A stretch of 20,369 nucleotides of DNA. Origin: a bacterium (GTDB lineage: Bacteria > Verrucomicrobiota > Verrucomicrobiia > Methylacidiphilales > Verrucolacustridaceae). Numbering within the stretch: position 1 is the first letter of the stretch; every line of letters starts with the position of its first letter. The position numbers and the translations under genes are program-made. Below the pieces are notes generated by a model. The model did not search any database. It saw nothing but the letters and a program-made list of their open reading frames with translations, and was not told where the DNA came from. Below are positions 1-5,984 of this stretch, piece by piece. The stretch spans positions 1-20,369 of the forward strand of contig RFWS01000009.1 of the NCBI GenBank assembly GCA_009921985.1, written 5' to 3'.

Positions 1-283
1 CCCGATCCGCTCCCCGATGGTTTCCGCGTTCCTCATATCTTCCATCCGAGTAATTATTCCAATCCCTTCCCCTGCCCGCCGCGCCCCCGTAGCCATAAAT
101 GCCACCGCCGGCGTAATAACCTCCGTAGTAATAGTAATTGTAGCCGTCGTAAGCTTGGGCGTTGGTATCGGCCAAAACGACCAAAGGCCGCCGCGCCGGC
201 ACAACAACCTGCGAGAATCCAGAGGAGACAATGAAACCCATGAATAGAATAGCCGCTATCTTCATGCTTCCAGCATGAGCCAT
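1..283 (-). CDS. Tyr/Gly-rich exported small protein (3' end beyond window)
   Basis: I do not recognise the family. The minus-strand frame is open from 283 to the window edge, giving about 94 codons with no stop. The N-terminus (MAHAGSMKIAAILFMGFIVS, then SGFSQ) has the positive-hydrophobic-small-residue pattern of a Sec signal peptide. Starting at the internal ATG at 265 (MKIAAI) gives a cleaner signal peptide; neither start has a good ribosome binding site. The mature part has a low-complexity stretch, YNYYYYGGYYAGGGIYGYGG, followed by a charged, Arg-rich segment (RGRDWNNYSDGRYEERGNHR). Such Tyr/Gly-rich exported proteins are often surface or envelope proteins of unknown role. The signal peptide and the continuous frame make a real gene likelier than the antisense frames here. 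The function is unknown. Confidence 0.55.
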   Translation of the reverse strand, partial: MAHAGSMKIAAILFMGFIVSSGFSQVVVPARRPLVVLADTNAQAYDGYNYYYYGGYYAGGGIYGYGGAAGRGRDWNNYSDGRYEERGNHRGADR

Positions 284-534
284 CGCTTATCCCACTCAAC
301 CCCTTTCCATTTCTTTTTTGTCCCCACAAGACACCTCACTTCCACCCGGTCGGAGTGCGCCCTTTCCTCGTAGACTTAGGCGGGGTGGAATTTGGCCCCC
401 CTCAGACTTACCCCTGCGCCAATCTAGCTACCCCTCCAGGATGAAAGCTTTACCAAATCGAACACGGCGGCACATCGATCTGCGGTGCGTCTGACCCCCG
501 CCTCGACGGCATCGCCTGCCCACTCTAACTCCGT
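284..534. other. Intergenic region with no recognised gene
   Basis: These 251 bases lie between the minus-strand exported protein and the 3' end of the tRNA gene. I see no convincing coding frame, no strong hairpin followed by a T-run, and no repeat. The part next to 283 should hold the promoter of the exported protein, but I cannot pick out a clear -35/-10 pair. Confidence 0.4.
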
Positions 535-621
535 CGGACGGGGTGGGATTTGAACCCACGGTAGGGTTGCCCCTACTCCTGATTTCGAGTCAGGTACATT
601 AAACCGCTCTGCCACCCGTCC
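535..621 (-). tRNA. tRNA-Ser (anticodon CGA)
   Basis: This is a complete class II tRNA of 87 nt. The acceptor stem pairs GGACGGG (615-621 on the complement) with CCCGTCC (536-542), with discriminator G at 535. The anticodon stem CCTGA/TCAGG encloses the loop CTCGAAA, so the anticodon CGA is at 585-587 and reads UCG. A long variable arm (GTAGGG...CCCTAC, 561-576) is diagnostic of Ser/Leu/Tyr-type tRNAs, and the T arm carries GTGGGTTCAAATCCCAC. The CCA end is not encoded, so it must be added after transcription. Confidence 0.96.
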
Positions 622-628
622 GATTTCG

Positions 629-656
629 AATATAGGGACACTGTCTTTCGGCTCAA
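629..656 (-). promoter_or_regulatory. Probable sigma70-type promoter of tRNA-Ser
   Basis: On the complement, TTGAGC (651-656) and TATATT (629-634) are separated by 16 bases. They match the TTGACA/TATAAT consensus at 4 of 6 and 5 of 6 positions. The expected transcription start falls at or within a base or two of the tRNA 5' end at 621, so very little leader would need trimming. The -35 box lies inside the near-palindrome TCGGCTCAAGCCGA (648-661). Confidence 0.5.
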
Positions 657-667
657 GCCGACCCGAT

Positions 668-696
668 TTGACGTAATACCCCGTCTCCCCTTGAAT
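668..696 (+). promoter_or_regulatory. Candidate promoter for the exported repeat protein
   Basis: TTGACG (668-673) lies 17 bases upstream of TTGAAT (691-696). They match the consensus hexamers at 5 of 6 and 4 of 6 positions. The predicted start point falls at about 702-703, which is the A of the ATG, and there is no Shine-Dalgarno sequence. This suggests a leaderless mRNA. It diverges from the tRNA promoter. Confidence 0.3.
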
Positions 697-702
697 TTAA
701 TT

Positions 703-1203
703 ATGATCCGGCCCTTGGTTGTGGCCTTCTGTTGGCCTTTGGCCTCCTTGGCCCAACTTTTTACCTCGGATGATCCACGGGACACCGCCACACCCTTGCT
801 GGCCGGAAAAAGTCTTTATGACTGGTCCGTCCCAAGAGATTCGATCTTCTGGAAGGCCGACAGCGATGGCAATGAATGGAGAAAAGACTCCTATGGAACC
901 ATCTGGAAAAAAGAAGCGGGTCAGGATCCTTTTAAAAAAGAGTCATGGACCATCGATGGATATGATTTTCGTCAAGCTCGCCGAATCAGCACCGATACTA
1001 TTATGCAGTTCCAGCTCAACCTAGATGGATCCATCAAAACGGAAACCATCCGGCAAGTCACCTTGGTTTATCCCTCGGATCCATCCCCTTCCACCCTGCC
1101 GGCACATCTTCGTAAGGCCGAATTCCAAGGAGACCGACAGGTTCCCACCGAGTTGAAGCGCCAACTCCCCCTAGTCGCCATTCCAACCAAACCGCCAAAG
1201 TAA
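703..1203 (+). CDS. Exported hypothetical protein with 9-residue aromatic repeats
   Basis: I do not recognise the family. The 166-residue product begins with a Sec signal peptide (MIRPLVVAFCWPLASLAQ), so it is probably periplasmic or surface-exposed. A TTG at 691 could add four residues, but the ATG at 703 fits the signal peptide better. Residues 41-85 form five degenerate 9-residue units, with an aromatic residue at 41, 50, 59, 68 and 77: WSVPRDSIF, WKADSDGNE, WRKDSYGTI, WKKEAGQDP, FKKESWTID. The rest is hydrophilic, with a Pro/Lys-rich C-terminus (IPTKPPK). The gene stands alone between a divergent tRNA gene and the downstream signalling operon. The regular repeat and signal peptide support a real gene; the function is unknown. 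Confidence 0.7.
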   Translation: MIRPLVVAFCWPLASLAQLFTSDDPRDTATPLLAGKSLYDWSVPRDSIFWKADSDGNEWRKDSYGTIWKKEAGQDPFKKESWTIDGYDFRQARRISTDTIMQFQLNLDGSIKTETIRQVTLVYPSDPSPSTLPAHLRKAEFQGDRQVPTELKRQLPLVAIPTKPPK

Positions 1204-1254
1204 TCCCGGCTTCTTTTGGGCTTGTTGGCGCAGTCCAAGCAGGAACTCCATTGT

Positions 1255-1284
1255 TTGACCCCAAAGACCTTGAACCCCTAAGAT
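1255..1284 (+). promoter_or_regulatory. Candidate promoter of the cNMP-STAS-RsbW operon
   Basis: TTGACC (1255-1260) and TAAGAT (1279-1284) are separated by 18 bases in the 87-bp gap before the operon. They match the consensus at 5 of 6 and 4 of 6 positions. The predicted start point is close to the ATG at 1291, again suggesting a very short or absent leader. This is a weak prediction from sequence only. Confidence 0.28.
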
Positions 1285-1290
1285 CATGGA

Positions 1291-1749
1291 ATGTCCGACC
1301 CTCTCGCCCACGTCGTCCTCCCCGCGTCAGGCATTACGGAGCACTTCAGTAATGAGGCCCGTGCGGCCCTCGCCGGTTATGGGGAATTTATCAGCGTAGA
1401 ACCGGGACAGAATTTGGTGGAAGAAGGAAGCGAGCTAAACCGCCTCTACATCCTTGCATCCGGGGAACTCTCCGTCCGGCGCCAAGGGCAGCACCAGGAA
1501 GCCGAACTCGCCCGCCTCAAGCCCGGCGATACCTTTGGCGAAATCTCCGTTTTCGATCCAGGCCCGACCTCCGCCGCCGTGCGCCCAACCCAAGCCTCCG
1601 TTGTTTGGGGTATTTCATGGCCCCAACTGGAGTTCCTCATGAACAACAACCATCAGCTCGGTGGAATGTTTTTGGTCGGCCTCGCCACTATCCTGAGCCG
1701 ACGCATGCGGGAAATGAACCGCAAATACGTGGACGCTGCCCGGATTTAA
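1291..1749 (+). CDS. Cyclic-nucleotide-binding-fold protein without DNA-binding domain
   Basis: The 152-residue protein is one Crp-type cyclic-nucleotide-binding domain (about residues 15-125) plus a short C-terminal helix rich in Arg, Met and Leu. Visible signatures are VEPGQNLVEEGSELNRLYIL, the turn ASGELSV and the phosphate-binding-cassette region GDTFGEISVFDPGPTSAAVR (79-98). The cassette Glu (E84) is kept. The Arg that holds the cyclic phosphate in CRP (the R of RSA) is missing; Thr/Ser occupy that place, so cAMP or cGMP binding is doubtful. There is no helix-turn-helix, so it is not a transcription factor by itself. It is the first gene of a three-gene operon with STAS and RsbW-like genes, which points to a sensor or adaptor role in partner switching (inference). 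No good Shine-Dalgarno sequence precedes the ATG. Confidence 0.85.
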   Translation: MSDPLAHVVLPASGITEHFSNEARAALAGYGEFISVEPGQNLVEEGSELNRLYILASGELSVRRQGQHQEAELARLKPGDTFGEISVFDPGPTSAAVRPTQASVVWGISWPQLEFLMNNNHQLGGMFLVGLATILSRRMREMNRKYVDAARI

Positions 1750-1765
1750 GTCAGTCACCTTCGTC

Positions 1766-2380
1766 ATGGAGCAGCTGGAAATCAAGCGGGATGGACTCGG
1801 CACCCTCCTGCGCTTTTCCGGCCGGCTCGACACCGTGGCCGCCCAGAATCTTCGGTCCCCGATCCGGGCGGAAATCGAAAAGCTTCCTGCCAGCCTAACC
1901 TGCAACTTCCGCGATGTGAATTATATCGGTTCAGCGGTTCTGCGTCTGATTTTTGAGGCGGCCCGGGAGCTTCAGCGCCGCAACGCTCATTTCCGCGTGC
2001 TCGATTGCCCCCCGGAAATCCGCCGGGTCTTCGCGCTCACCGGGATGGACCACCTGGTCGAAGGCGGGCCGGGCCCAAGTTTCAGTCATGAAATCAAGGA
2101 CGGGATCTTGCGTATTTTTCTGAACGGCCGGATGGACGCCGTCCGAGTCGGGGAAATCAGGGAAGAGGTGCGTAAATTGATTCAGACTCACAAAGGCGCG
2201 GTTCGCTTTGACGGTTCCGCCGTGCCCTATGCCGCCTCTGCCTTCGTCCACCTCTGCATCGACGCCTCCAAGGCCTCCAAGGCGAACGGAGGGGATTTTG
2301 GCCTGGAGAAGGTCCACCCTGAGGTAGCCCAAGTGTTTCGCCTGGCCGGGCTTCAGAGTCTGCTTCTATCTTCCCAATGA
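1766..2380 (+). CDS. Tandem STAS-domain protein (anti-sigma-factor antagonist-like)
   Basis: The 204-residue protein has two STAS domains, at about 1-100 and 105-204. STAS antagonists such as SpoIIAA/RsbV bind anti-sigma kinases and are switched off by phosphorylation of one Ser. Domain 1 has RDVNYIGSAVLRLIFEA, and domain 2 has SAVPYAASAFVHLCIDA. Aligned to SpoIIAA, Ser56 and Ser158 fall at the phosphorylated position, while the preceding Asp is replaced by Gly or Ala. Both domains keep the downstream segment PEIRRVFALTGM or PEVAQVFRLAGL typical of STAS. The gene begins 16 bases after the cNMP-domain gene and overlaps the RsbW-like gene by ATGA, so the three are co-transcribed and the last two translationally coupled. 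The next gene product is the likely kinase partner. No obvious ribosome binding site is seen. Confidence 0.85.
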   Translation: MEQLEIKRDGLGTLLRFSGRLDTVAAQNLRSPIRAEIEKLPASLTCNFRDVNYIGSAVLRLIFEAARELQRRNAHFRVLDCPPEIRRVFALTGMDHLVEGGPGPSFSHEIKDGILRIFLNGRMDAVRVGEIREEVRKLIQTHKGAVRFDGSAVPYAASAFVHLCIDASKASKANGGDFGLEKVHPEVAQVFRLAGLQSLLLSSQ

Positions 2381-2811
2381 AGCACAAGGAGGTCCGGGTC
2401 ACCGTCAAAAACAGGATTGAGGACCTCCTCCGGGTGAATTCGGTGTTCGAAAGCTTTGCCACGCAACACGAGATCGGTGGTCGTCTCCGCTATCACCTTC
2501 TTGTCGCTATCGAGGAAATTCTCACCAACATCATTAAATACGGTTTTGACGAGGCGGGGGTTCATCCCATCCACGTCACTTTTCGAAAGATCGAGGAGCA
2601 CATCGAAATGGAGTTCGAGGACCGCGGCCGCGAATTCAACCCCCTGGAGGTGGCCGAACCCGACCTCGAAACTCCGATTGAGAACCGCCAACTGGGCGGT
2701 TTGGGAATCCACCTCGTGAAAAAGATGGTCGATGTGGCTACCTATCGGCGCGAAGGGGACAAAAACATCCTGCTCCTGAGGAAAACCCACTCCCCCGCCG
2801 CCGCGGCTTAA
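2377..2811 (+). CDS. RsbW/SpoIIAB-like anti-sigma Ser/Thr kinase (HATPase domain)
   Basis: The 144-residue protein is a single GHKL ATPase domain of the RsbW/SpoIIAB type. These kinases sequester a sigma factor or other partner and phosphorylate STAS antagonists. The N box is seen as AIEEILTNIIKYGF (44-57, with E47 and N51), the G1 box as FEDRGREFNP (80-89, with D82 and G84), and the G2 box as GGLGIHLVKKMVD (107-119). The length matches stand-alone RsbW proteins. The start overlaps the stop of the tandem-STAS gene (ATGA), consistent with stoichiometric production of kinase and antagonist. No sigma factor follows, so its target must lie elsewhere. It ends 15 bp from the stop of a convergent single STAS gene, which could encode a second antagonist. 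Confidence 0.9.
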   Translation: MKHKEVRVTVKNRIEDLLRVNSVFESFATQHEIGGRLRYHLLVAIEEILTNIIKYGFDEAGVHPIHVTFRKIEEHIEMEFEDRGREFNPLEVAEPDLETPIENRQLGGLGIHLVKKMVDVATYRREGDKNILLLRKTHSPAAAA

Positions 2812-2826
2812 TCTGTTTTTTCGGGA

Positions 2827-3159
2827 TTACTTGATCGCGTCGGCTTTGGAACCGTGAATCAAAAAGAGGGATGAAAAGCCACTGATATCGAATACTTCTT
2901 TCACGTTCGGTTGCAGGGCGGCCAGGGCAATTTGCCCCCCGGCAGCTTTCATTTTTTTGACGGCCAGCAACAAAGAGCGTAACCCGGCGCTACTGATGAA
3001 ATCCAGGCTAGCACAATCAATCACCAGCGTTTTTTCCCCTTGTTCAATCGCCCCCACCAGGGCTCGCTCCACGGACGGGGCGCTCGTCGCATCCACCTTT
3101 CCTTGGAGTTGTACCACGGTAGCTTTGCCTTCCTTATTGGTGTGAATTTGCACGCTCAT
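2827..3159 (-). CDS. STAS-domain anti-sigma-factor antagonist (RsbV/SpoIIAA-like)
   Basis: The 110-residue protein is a single STAS domain. The phosphorylation motif is DFISSAGLRSLL, and Ser57 aligns with the phosphorylated Ser of SpoIIAA. The earlier strand VVQLQGKVDATSAPSVE and the late segment NVKEVFDISGF are classical for antagonists. I chose the ATG at 3159 (MSVQIH) because the domain begins there. Longer upstream starts up to 3270 would add a non-conserved tail and run into the divergent apt start; the ATG at 3195 is a less likely alternative. It converges with the RsbW-like gene, separated by only 15 bp. It probably feeds the same partner-switching circuit but is expressed independently (inference). 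Confidence 0.88.
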   Translation of the reverse strand: MSVQIHTNKEGKATVVQLQGKVDATSAPSVERALVGAIEQGEKTLVIDCASLDFISSAGLRSLLLAVKKMKAAGGQIALAALQPNVKEVFDISGFSSLFLIHGSKADAIK

Positions 3160-3263
3160 GGAGGCAAGAATCCCGCAGGTTTTCATCAGTGTCGAGCCAT
3201 GAATTCCCATGACCAAGGGGCTTCCCTTGCCCGCCGTCGTAACCGCCCCGAGGATTAAGAAAT

Positions 3264-3800
3264 ATGTCACCTGACCCTCTTCTGCAGCATATCCGCAACG
3301 TTCCGGACTACCCCAAGAAAGGGATTCTATTTCGCGACATTACCCCACTGCTGGGCCATGCCCAGGGCTTACGGGATGCCTGCTGGCGCATGGCCGCCCC
3401 CTTTGAAAGTCGTCCCCCCGAATTGGTGGCAGGTATTGAAGCCCGGGGGTTTATTCTTGGCGGAGTGGTCGCACACCTTTTGGGGGCCGGGTTTATCCCG
3501 ATTCGGAAACCAGGAAAACTTCCCTCGAAATCCGTTAGTCGGGAATACGCCCTCGAATACGGATCCGGCACGCTCGAACTCCACCAGGACTGCGTCAAAA
3601 AAGGACAGAGGGTCCTTTTGGTCGACGACCTCGTGGCCACCGGTGGATCCGCAGAGGCGGCGGTTCTGCTCCTTCGATCCCTCGGCGCGGTGGTCGATGC
3701 CGGCTCTTTTCTGATCGACCTCCCCGAGCTGGGGGGAAAGAAAAAGCTTGAGGCCCTTGGACTCAAGTTCCACGCCCTCCTTTCGTTTCCCGGAGAGTGA
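3264..3800 (+). CDS. apt: Adenine phosphoribosyltransferase
   Basis: This cytoplasmic purine-salvage enzyme makes AMP and pyrophosphate from adenine and PRPP. The 178-residue length is usual for the family. The N-terminus IRNVPDYPKKGILFRDITPL (10-29) is the APRT signature. GIEARGFILG (57-66) and IPIRKPGKLP (78-87) are the adenine-side loops. REYALEYGSGTLELH (93-107) forms the flexible catalytic loop, and VLLVDDLVATGGSA (117-130) is the PRPP-binding motif, with both acidic residues present. The gene starts divergently from the STAS gene at 3159, with a weak AGGA upstream. Its stop overlaps the GTG start of the aldo/keto reductase (GTGA, 3797-3800), so the two are probably co-transcribed. Confidence 0.95.
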   Translation: MSPDPLLQHIRNVPDYPKKGILFRDITPLLGHAQGLRDACWRMAAPFESRPPELVAGIEARGFILGGVVAHLLGAGFIPIRKPGKLPSKSVSREYALEYGSGTLELHQDCVKKGQRVLLVDDLVATGGSAEAAVLLLRSLGAVVDAGSFLIDLPELGGKKKLEALGLKFHALLSFPGE

Positions 3801-5004
3801 TTCCCACCCGACGCTTCGGCAGGACCGGTCTATCCATGCCGGTACTGACTTGTGGAGGCATGCGGTTCCAGCACCGATGGGACGAGGAACCAGCCCAACC
3901 CATTCCGCAGGAGAATCAGGCCAACTTGGAGCGCATTATTGCCCGGGCCCTGGAGCTGGGAATTCGACACATCGAAACGGCCCGTGGCTATGGCACCTCC
4001 GAGGCTCAACTCGGCCCCATTCTTCAGAAGCTTCCACGCAACTCATTCATCCTCTTCCACGCAACTCATTCATCCTCCAAACCAAAGTGGCTCCCGCGGC
4101 TCATCCGGAGGAGTTTGAAAACACCTTCCGCCTCTCACTTTCCCGGCTCGGCCTTCCGTGGGTGGATCTTCTTTCCCTGCACGGGGTGAACGACCGGGAG
4201 ACGGCGGAATGGTCTCTGCAGCCTGGAGGGTGCCTCGAGCGAGCCCGGTGCTGGCAAAGGGAGGGGCTTTGCCGCCATGTCGGATTTTCCACCCATGGGC
4301 CCGCCGATCTGGTGGAGGAGTTGGTGGCCGGCAACCGCTTCGATTATGTGAACCTCCACTGGTACTACATTTTTCAGGAACACACCCGGTCCCTCGAGGC
4401 AGCCCAAAGGAACGATATGGGCGTCTTCATCATCAGTCCCAACGACAAGGGCGGCATGCTTTATCAACCCCCGGATTTGCTAAAAAATCTTGCCGCACCG
4501 CTTTCTCCCATGGCTTTCAACACCCTTTTTTGCCTGCGCCGCCCGGAAATTCACACGCTTTCGATCGGCGCCGCCCGACCGACTGACTTTGATGAACATA
4601 TCGAGGCTGTCCGGAGGCTTCCTGAGGTTGGGGAGCTTCTGCCCCCGGTGGAGAAGTGCTTGCAACAACAATGGGAAAGCTCGCTGCCGGAAGGCTGGCG
4701 AAAGACTTGGCAACAGGGTCTTCCCCACTGGTCCGATTCCCCAGGACAGGCGAACCTTCGGGAGATCTTGCGATTGCATAACCTGGCCCTCGCCTACGAC
4801 CTGGTGGGGTACGGCAAGATGCGTTACAACCTGCTTGGCCAAGGCGGCCACTGGTTCCCTGGAAAATCTCTGGCGGATCTTACCCCGGAGGAAATCCGCC
4901 CCGCCCTAAAAACTTGTCCTAACCCCGAAGAAACCCTTTGCCGCCTTTTCGCCGCTCGAAATCTTTTTGCGGGCGAGAAAAAACAGCGTTTGTCCAAGGA
5001 ATAG
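3797..5004 (+). pseudogene. Aldo/keto reductase gene frameshifted by a 23-bp tandem duplication
   Basis: The reading frame from GTG 3797 encodes an aldo/keto reductase N-terminus (RRFGRTGLSMPVLTCGGMRF ... RHIETARGYGTSEAQLG) and runs correctly to about 4053. From 4054 the homologous sequence continues in another frame (LQTKVAPAAHPEEFENTFRL ... DLLSLHGVND) to the stop at 5004. The shift is caused by an exact duplication, 4031-4053 and 4054-4076. Deleting either copy gives one continuous frame of about 394 residues, joining through KLPRNSFILQTKVAP. In that form the active-site Tyr (RGYG), Lys (QTKV) and His (SLHG) are all visible, and the usual Asp is Glu (HIETA). As read here, translation from 3797 ends at 4189 and the product would be truncated. 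A recent mutation, strain variation or a sequencing/assembly artefact are all possible. The substrate is unknown. It is coupled to apt by a GTGA overlap. Confidence 0.9.
4031..4076 (+). repeat. Exact 23-bp tandem duplication
   Basis: Two identical 23-bp units lie head to tail (4031-4053 and 4054-4076), each beginning CTTCCACGCAACTC. In both copies the frame that reads through encodes LPRNSFIL. Because 23 is not a multiple of 3, the duplication shifts the reading frame of the surrounding aldo/keto reductase gene. Confidence 0.97.
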
Positions 5005-5137
5005 GAGATTTTCACCATCGGTAGACGCCTTTGAATGGAGGGGGCCAGAACGTTTATCAATCCTTCTGCGTGAGCGAATTCTCATCATCGCCGGAGGCGG
5101 CATTCCAGATGGGCGAAGCAGGTCTGAGGAAGTCAAA

Positions 5138-5166
5138 AGGGGCCTACCACGGTACTGGCCACCCCT
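5138..5166 (-). terminator. Weak candidate terminator of the lycopene cyclase gene
   Basis: On the minus-strand transcript, AGGGG (5162-5166) can pair with CCCCT (5138-5142). There are shorter inner pairings (CC/GG, TAC/GTA) with bulges, and a run of T residues (TTTG) follows. The hairpin starts at the stop codon and is imperfect, so this is only a suggestion. Confidence 0.22.
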
Positions 5167-5900
5167 TACCTCAACCCCACCGGAAGCAAAATTAGGAACG
5201 TCTGAGCGACTAATAGGCTGGTGATGTAGAAAAAGGCAGCCTCCTCCCACGGCATCACGCCGCAAATTTTCCAGCCGGTGATCTGATCCTCGTCAAAAAA
5301 CCAGATTCCTTTGCCGATTGCGACCCAATCGGCCACGCAGAGGTACGTGCCGACGACCAGCGTGGGCACCACCACCTGCAACCAATAGGCCAAAAGAAGC
5401 GGACCGCCTACAATCCACTGGATCCCCACCACGGGCAGGAACCAGTAAAAAAGGTGCCACGCATAATGGATCCGGGGCTCCCGCCGGGGCCATTCCTTCA
5501 GGGCCACGCCAATGGCCGCCCAAAAAATCAACAGGACGGCGATGTGCCGTAGCACCGATGGGTCGCCAATCCATCGGGCGGGGGCCACCCCGCGGGGCGG
5601 TTCCACCCAGTGCAAAAAAGCCCAACTCAGCCACATCACCTCCAGGCTTTGGATGATAAAAAATGCATACTCCTCCACGGGTAGTTTTCCCACCCGGAAC
5701 CAGACCCTCTCCCTCGGAAAATCCCAGATTCTCTTGGCTACCGCGTAATTATCCCAAGGGGAGGTGAAGGCCATGACGATCCCTAGGATCCCCAGCATCA
5801 CCAAAACCATCTCCTGCGGCCAGATGCCCCGCCCGGAAAGAAAAAATAGGGCCGCCAGCAGGGGTAGATTAAACGCCAGATGAAACCCGATATACGTCAT
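5166..5900 (-). CDS. Lycopene cyclase, fused CrtYc-CrtYd type membrane protein
   Basis: The 244-residue, very hydrophobic protein has two homologous halves, as in fused heterodimer-type carotenoid cyclases (CrtYc plus CrtYd, or the cyclase domain of fungal CarRP). These enzymes cyclise the ends of lycopene in the cytoplasmic membrane. Half 1 has SPWDNYAV (47-54), then GKLPVEEYAFF (71-81). Half 2 has CVADWVAIGKGIWFF (188-202), then GVMPWEEAAFF (214-224). The paired Pro-x-Glu-Glu motifs are the family hallmark. About six or seven membrane segments are visible. TAGGAG precedes the ATG with an unusually short 3-base spacing. No other carotenoid gene is adjacent, so lycopene must be made from a distant locus. 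Which ring type is formed cannot be told from sequence. Confidence 0.87.
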   Translation of the reverse strand: MTYIGFHLAFNLPLLAALFFLSGRGIWPQEMVLVMLGILGIVMAFTSPWDNYAVAKRIWDFPRERVWFRVGKLPVEEYAFFIIQSLEVMWLSWAFLHWVEPPRGVAPARWIGDPSVLRHIAVLLIFWAAIGVALKEWPRREPRIHYAWHLFYWFLPVVGIQWIVGGPLLLAYWLQVVVPTLVVGTYLCVADWVAIGKGIWFFDEDQITGWKICGVMPWEEAAFFYITSLLVAQTFLILLPVGLR

Positions 5901-5984
5901 GATCTCCTACGGGTTTCGGTTGTTCCGTGCCGGTCGGCAAGCCAGATGTTTTCGCCGCCACCGCGGTTGGTTAGTATTCCCTAA
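5901..5984. promoter_or_regulatory. Divergent promoter region, lycopene cyclase / CoaB-like gene
   Basis: These 84 bases separate two divergently read genes and must hold both promoters. The only suggestive element on the plus strand is TAGTAT (5972-5977), 7 bases before the ATG at 5985, with no clear -35 box. No hairpin or operator is evident. Confidence 0.3.

Noticed and set aside
1193..1230. Inverted repeat CGCCAA ... TTGGCG at the end of the repeat-protein gene as a terminator
   Set aside because: The stem is short with a large interior and is not followed by a T-run.
2790..2826. GC palindrome plus T-run between the RsbW-like gene and the STAS gene as a shared terminator
   Set aside because: GCCGCGGC cannot form a stable hairpin with a proper loop, and TTAATC separates it from the T-run; too weak to annotate.
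3160..3270. Longer start for the single STAS gene
   Set aside because: It would place 37 non-conserved residues before a domain that begins at MSVQIH and would overlap the apt start on the other strand.
3748..4053. Upstream part of the second frame of the aldo/keto reductase as its true N-terminus
   Set aside because: Its translation before 4054 has no family similarity; the true N-terminus (RRFGRTGLSMPVL) is in the other frame starting at 3797.
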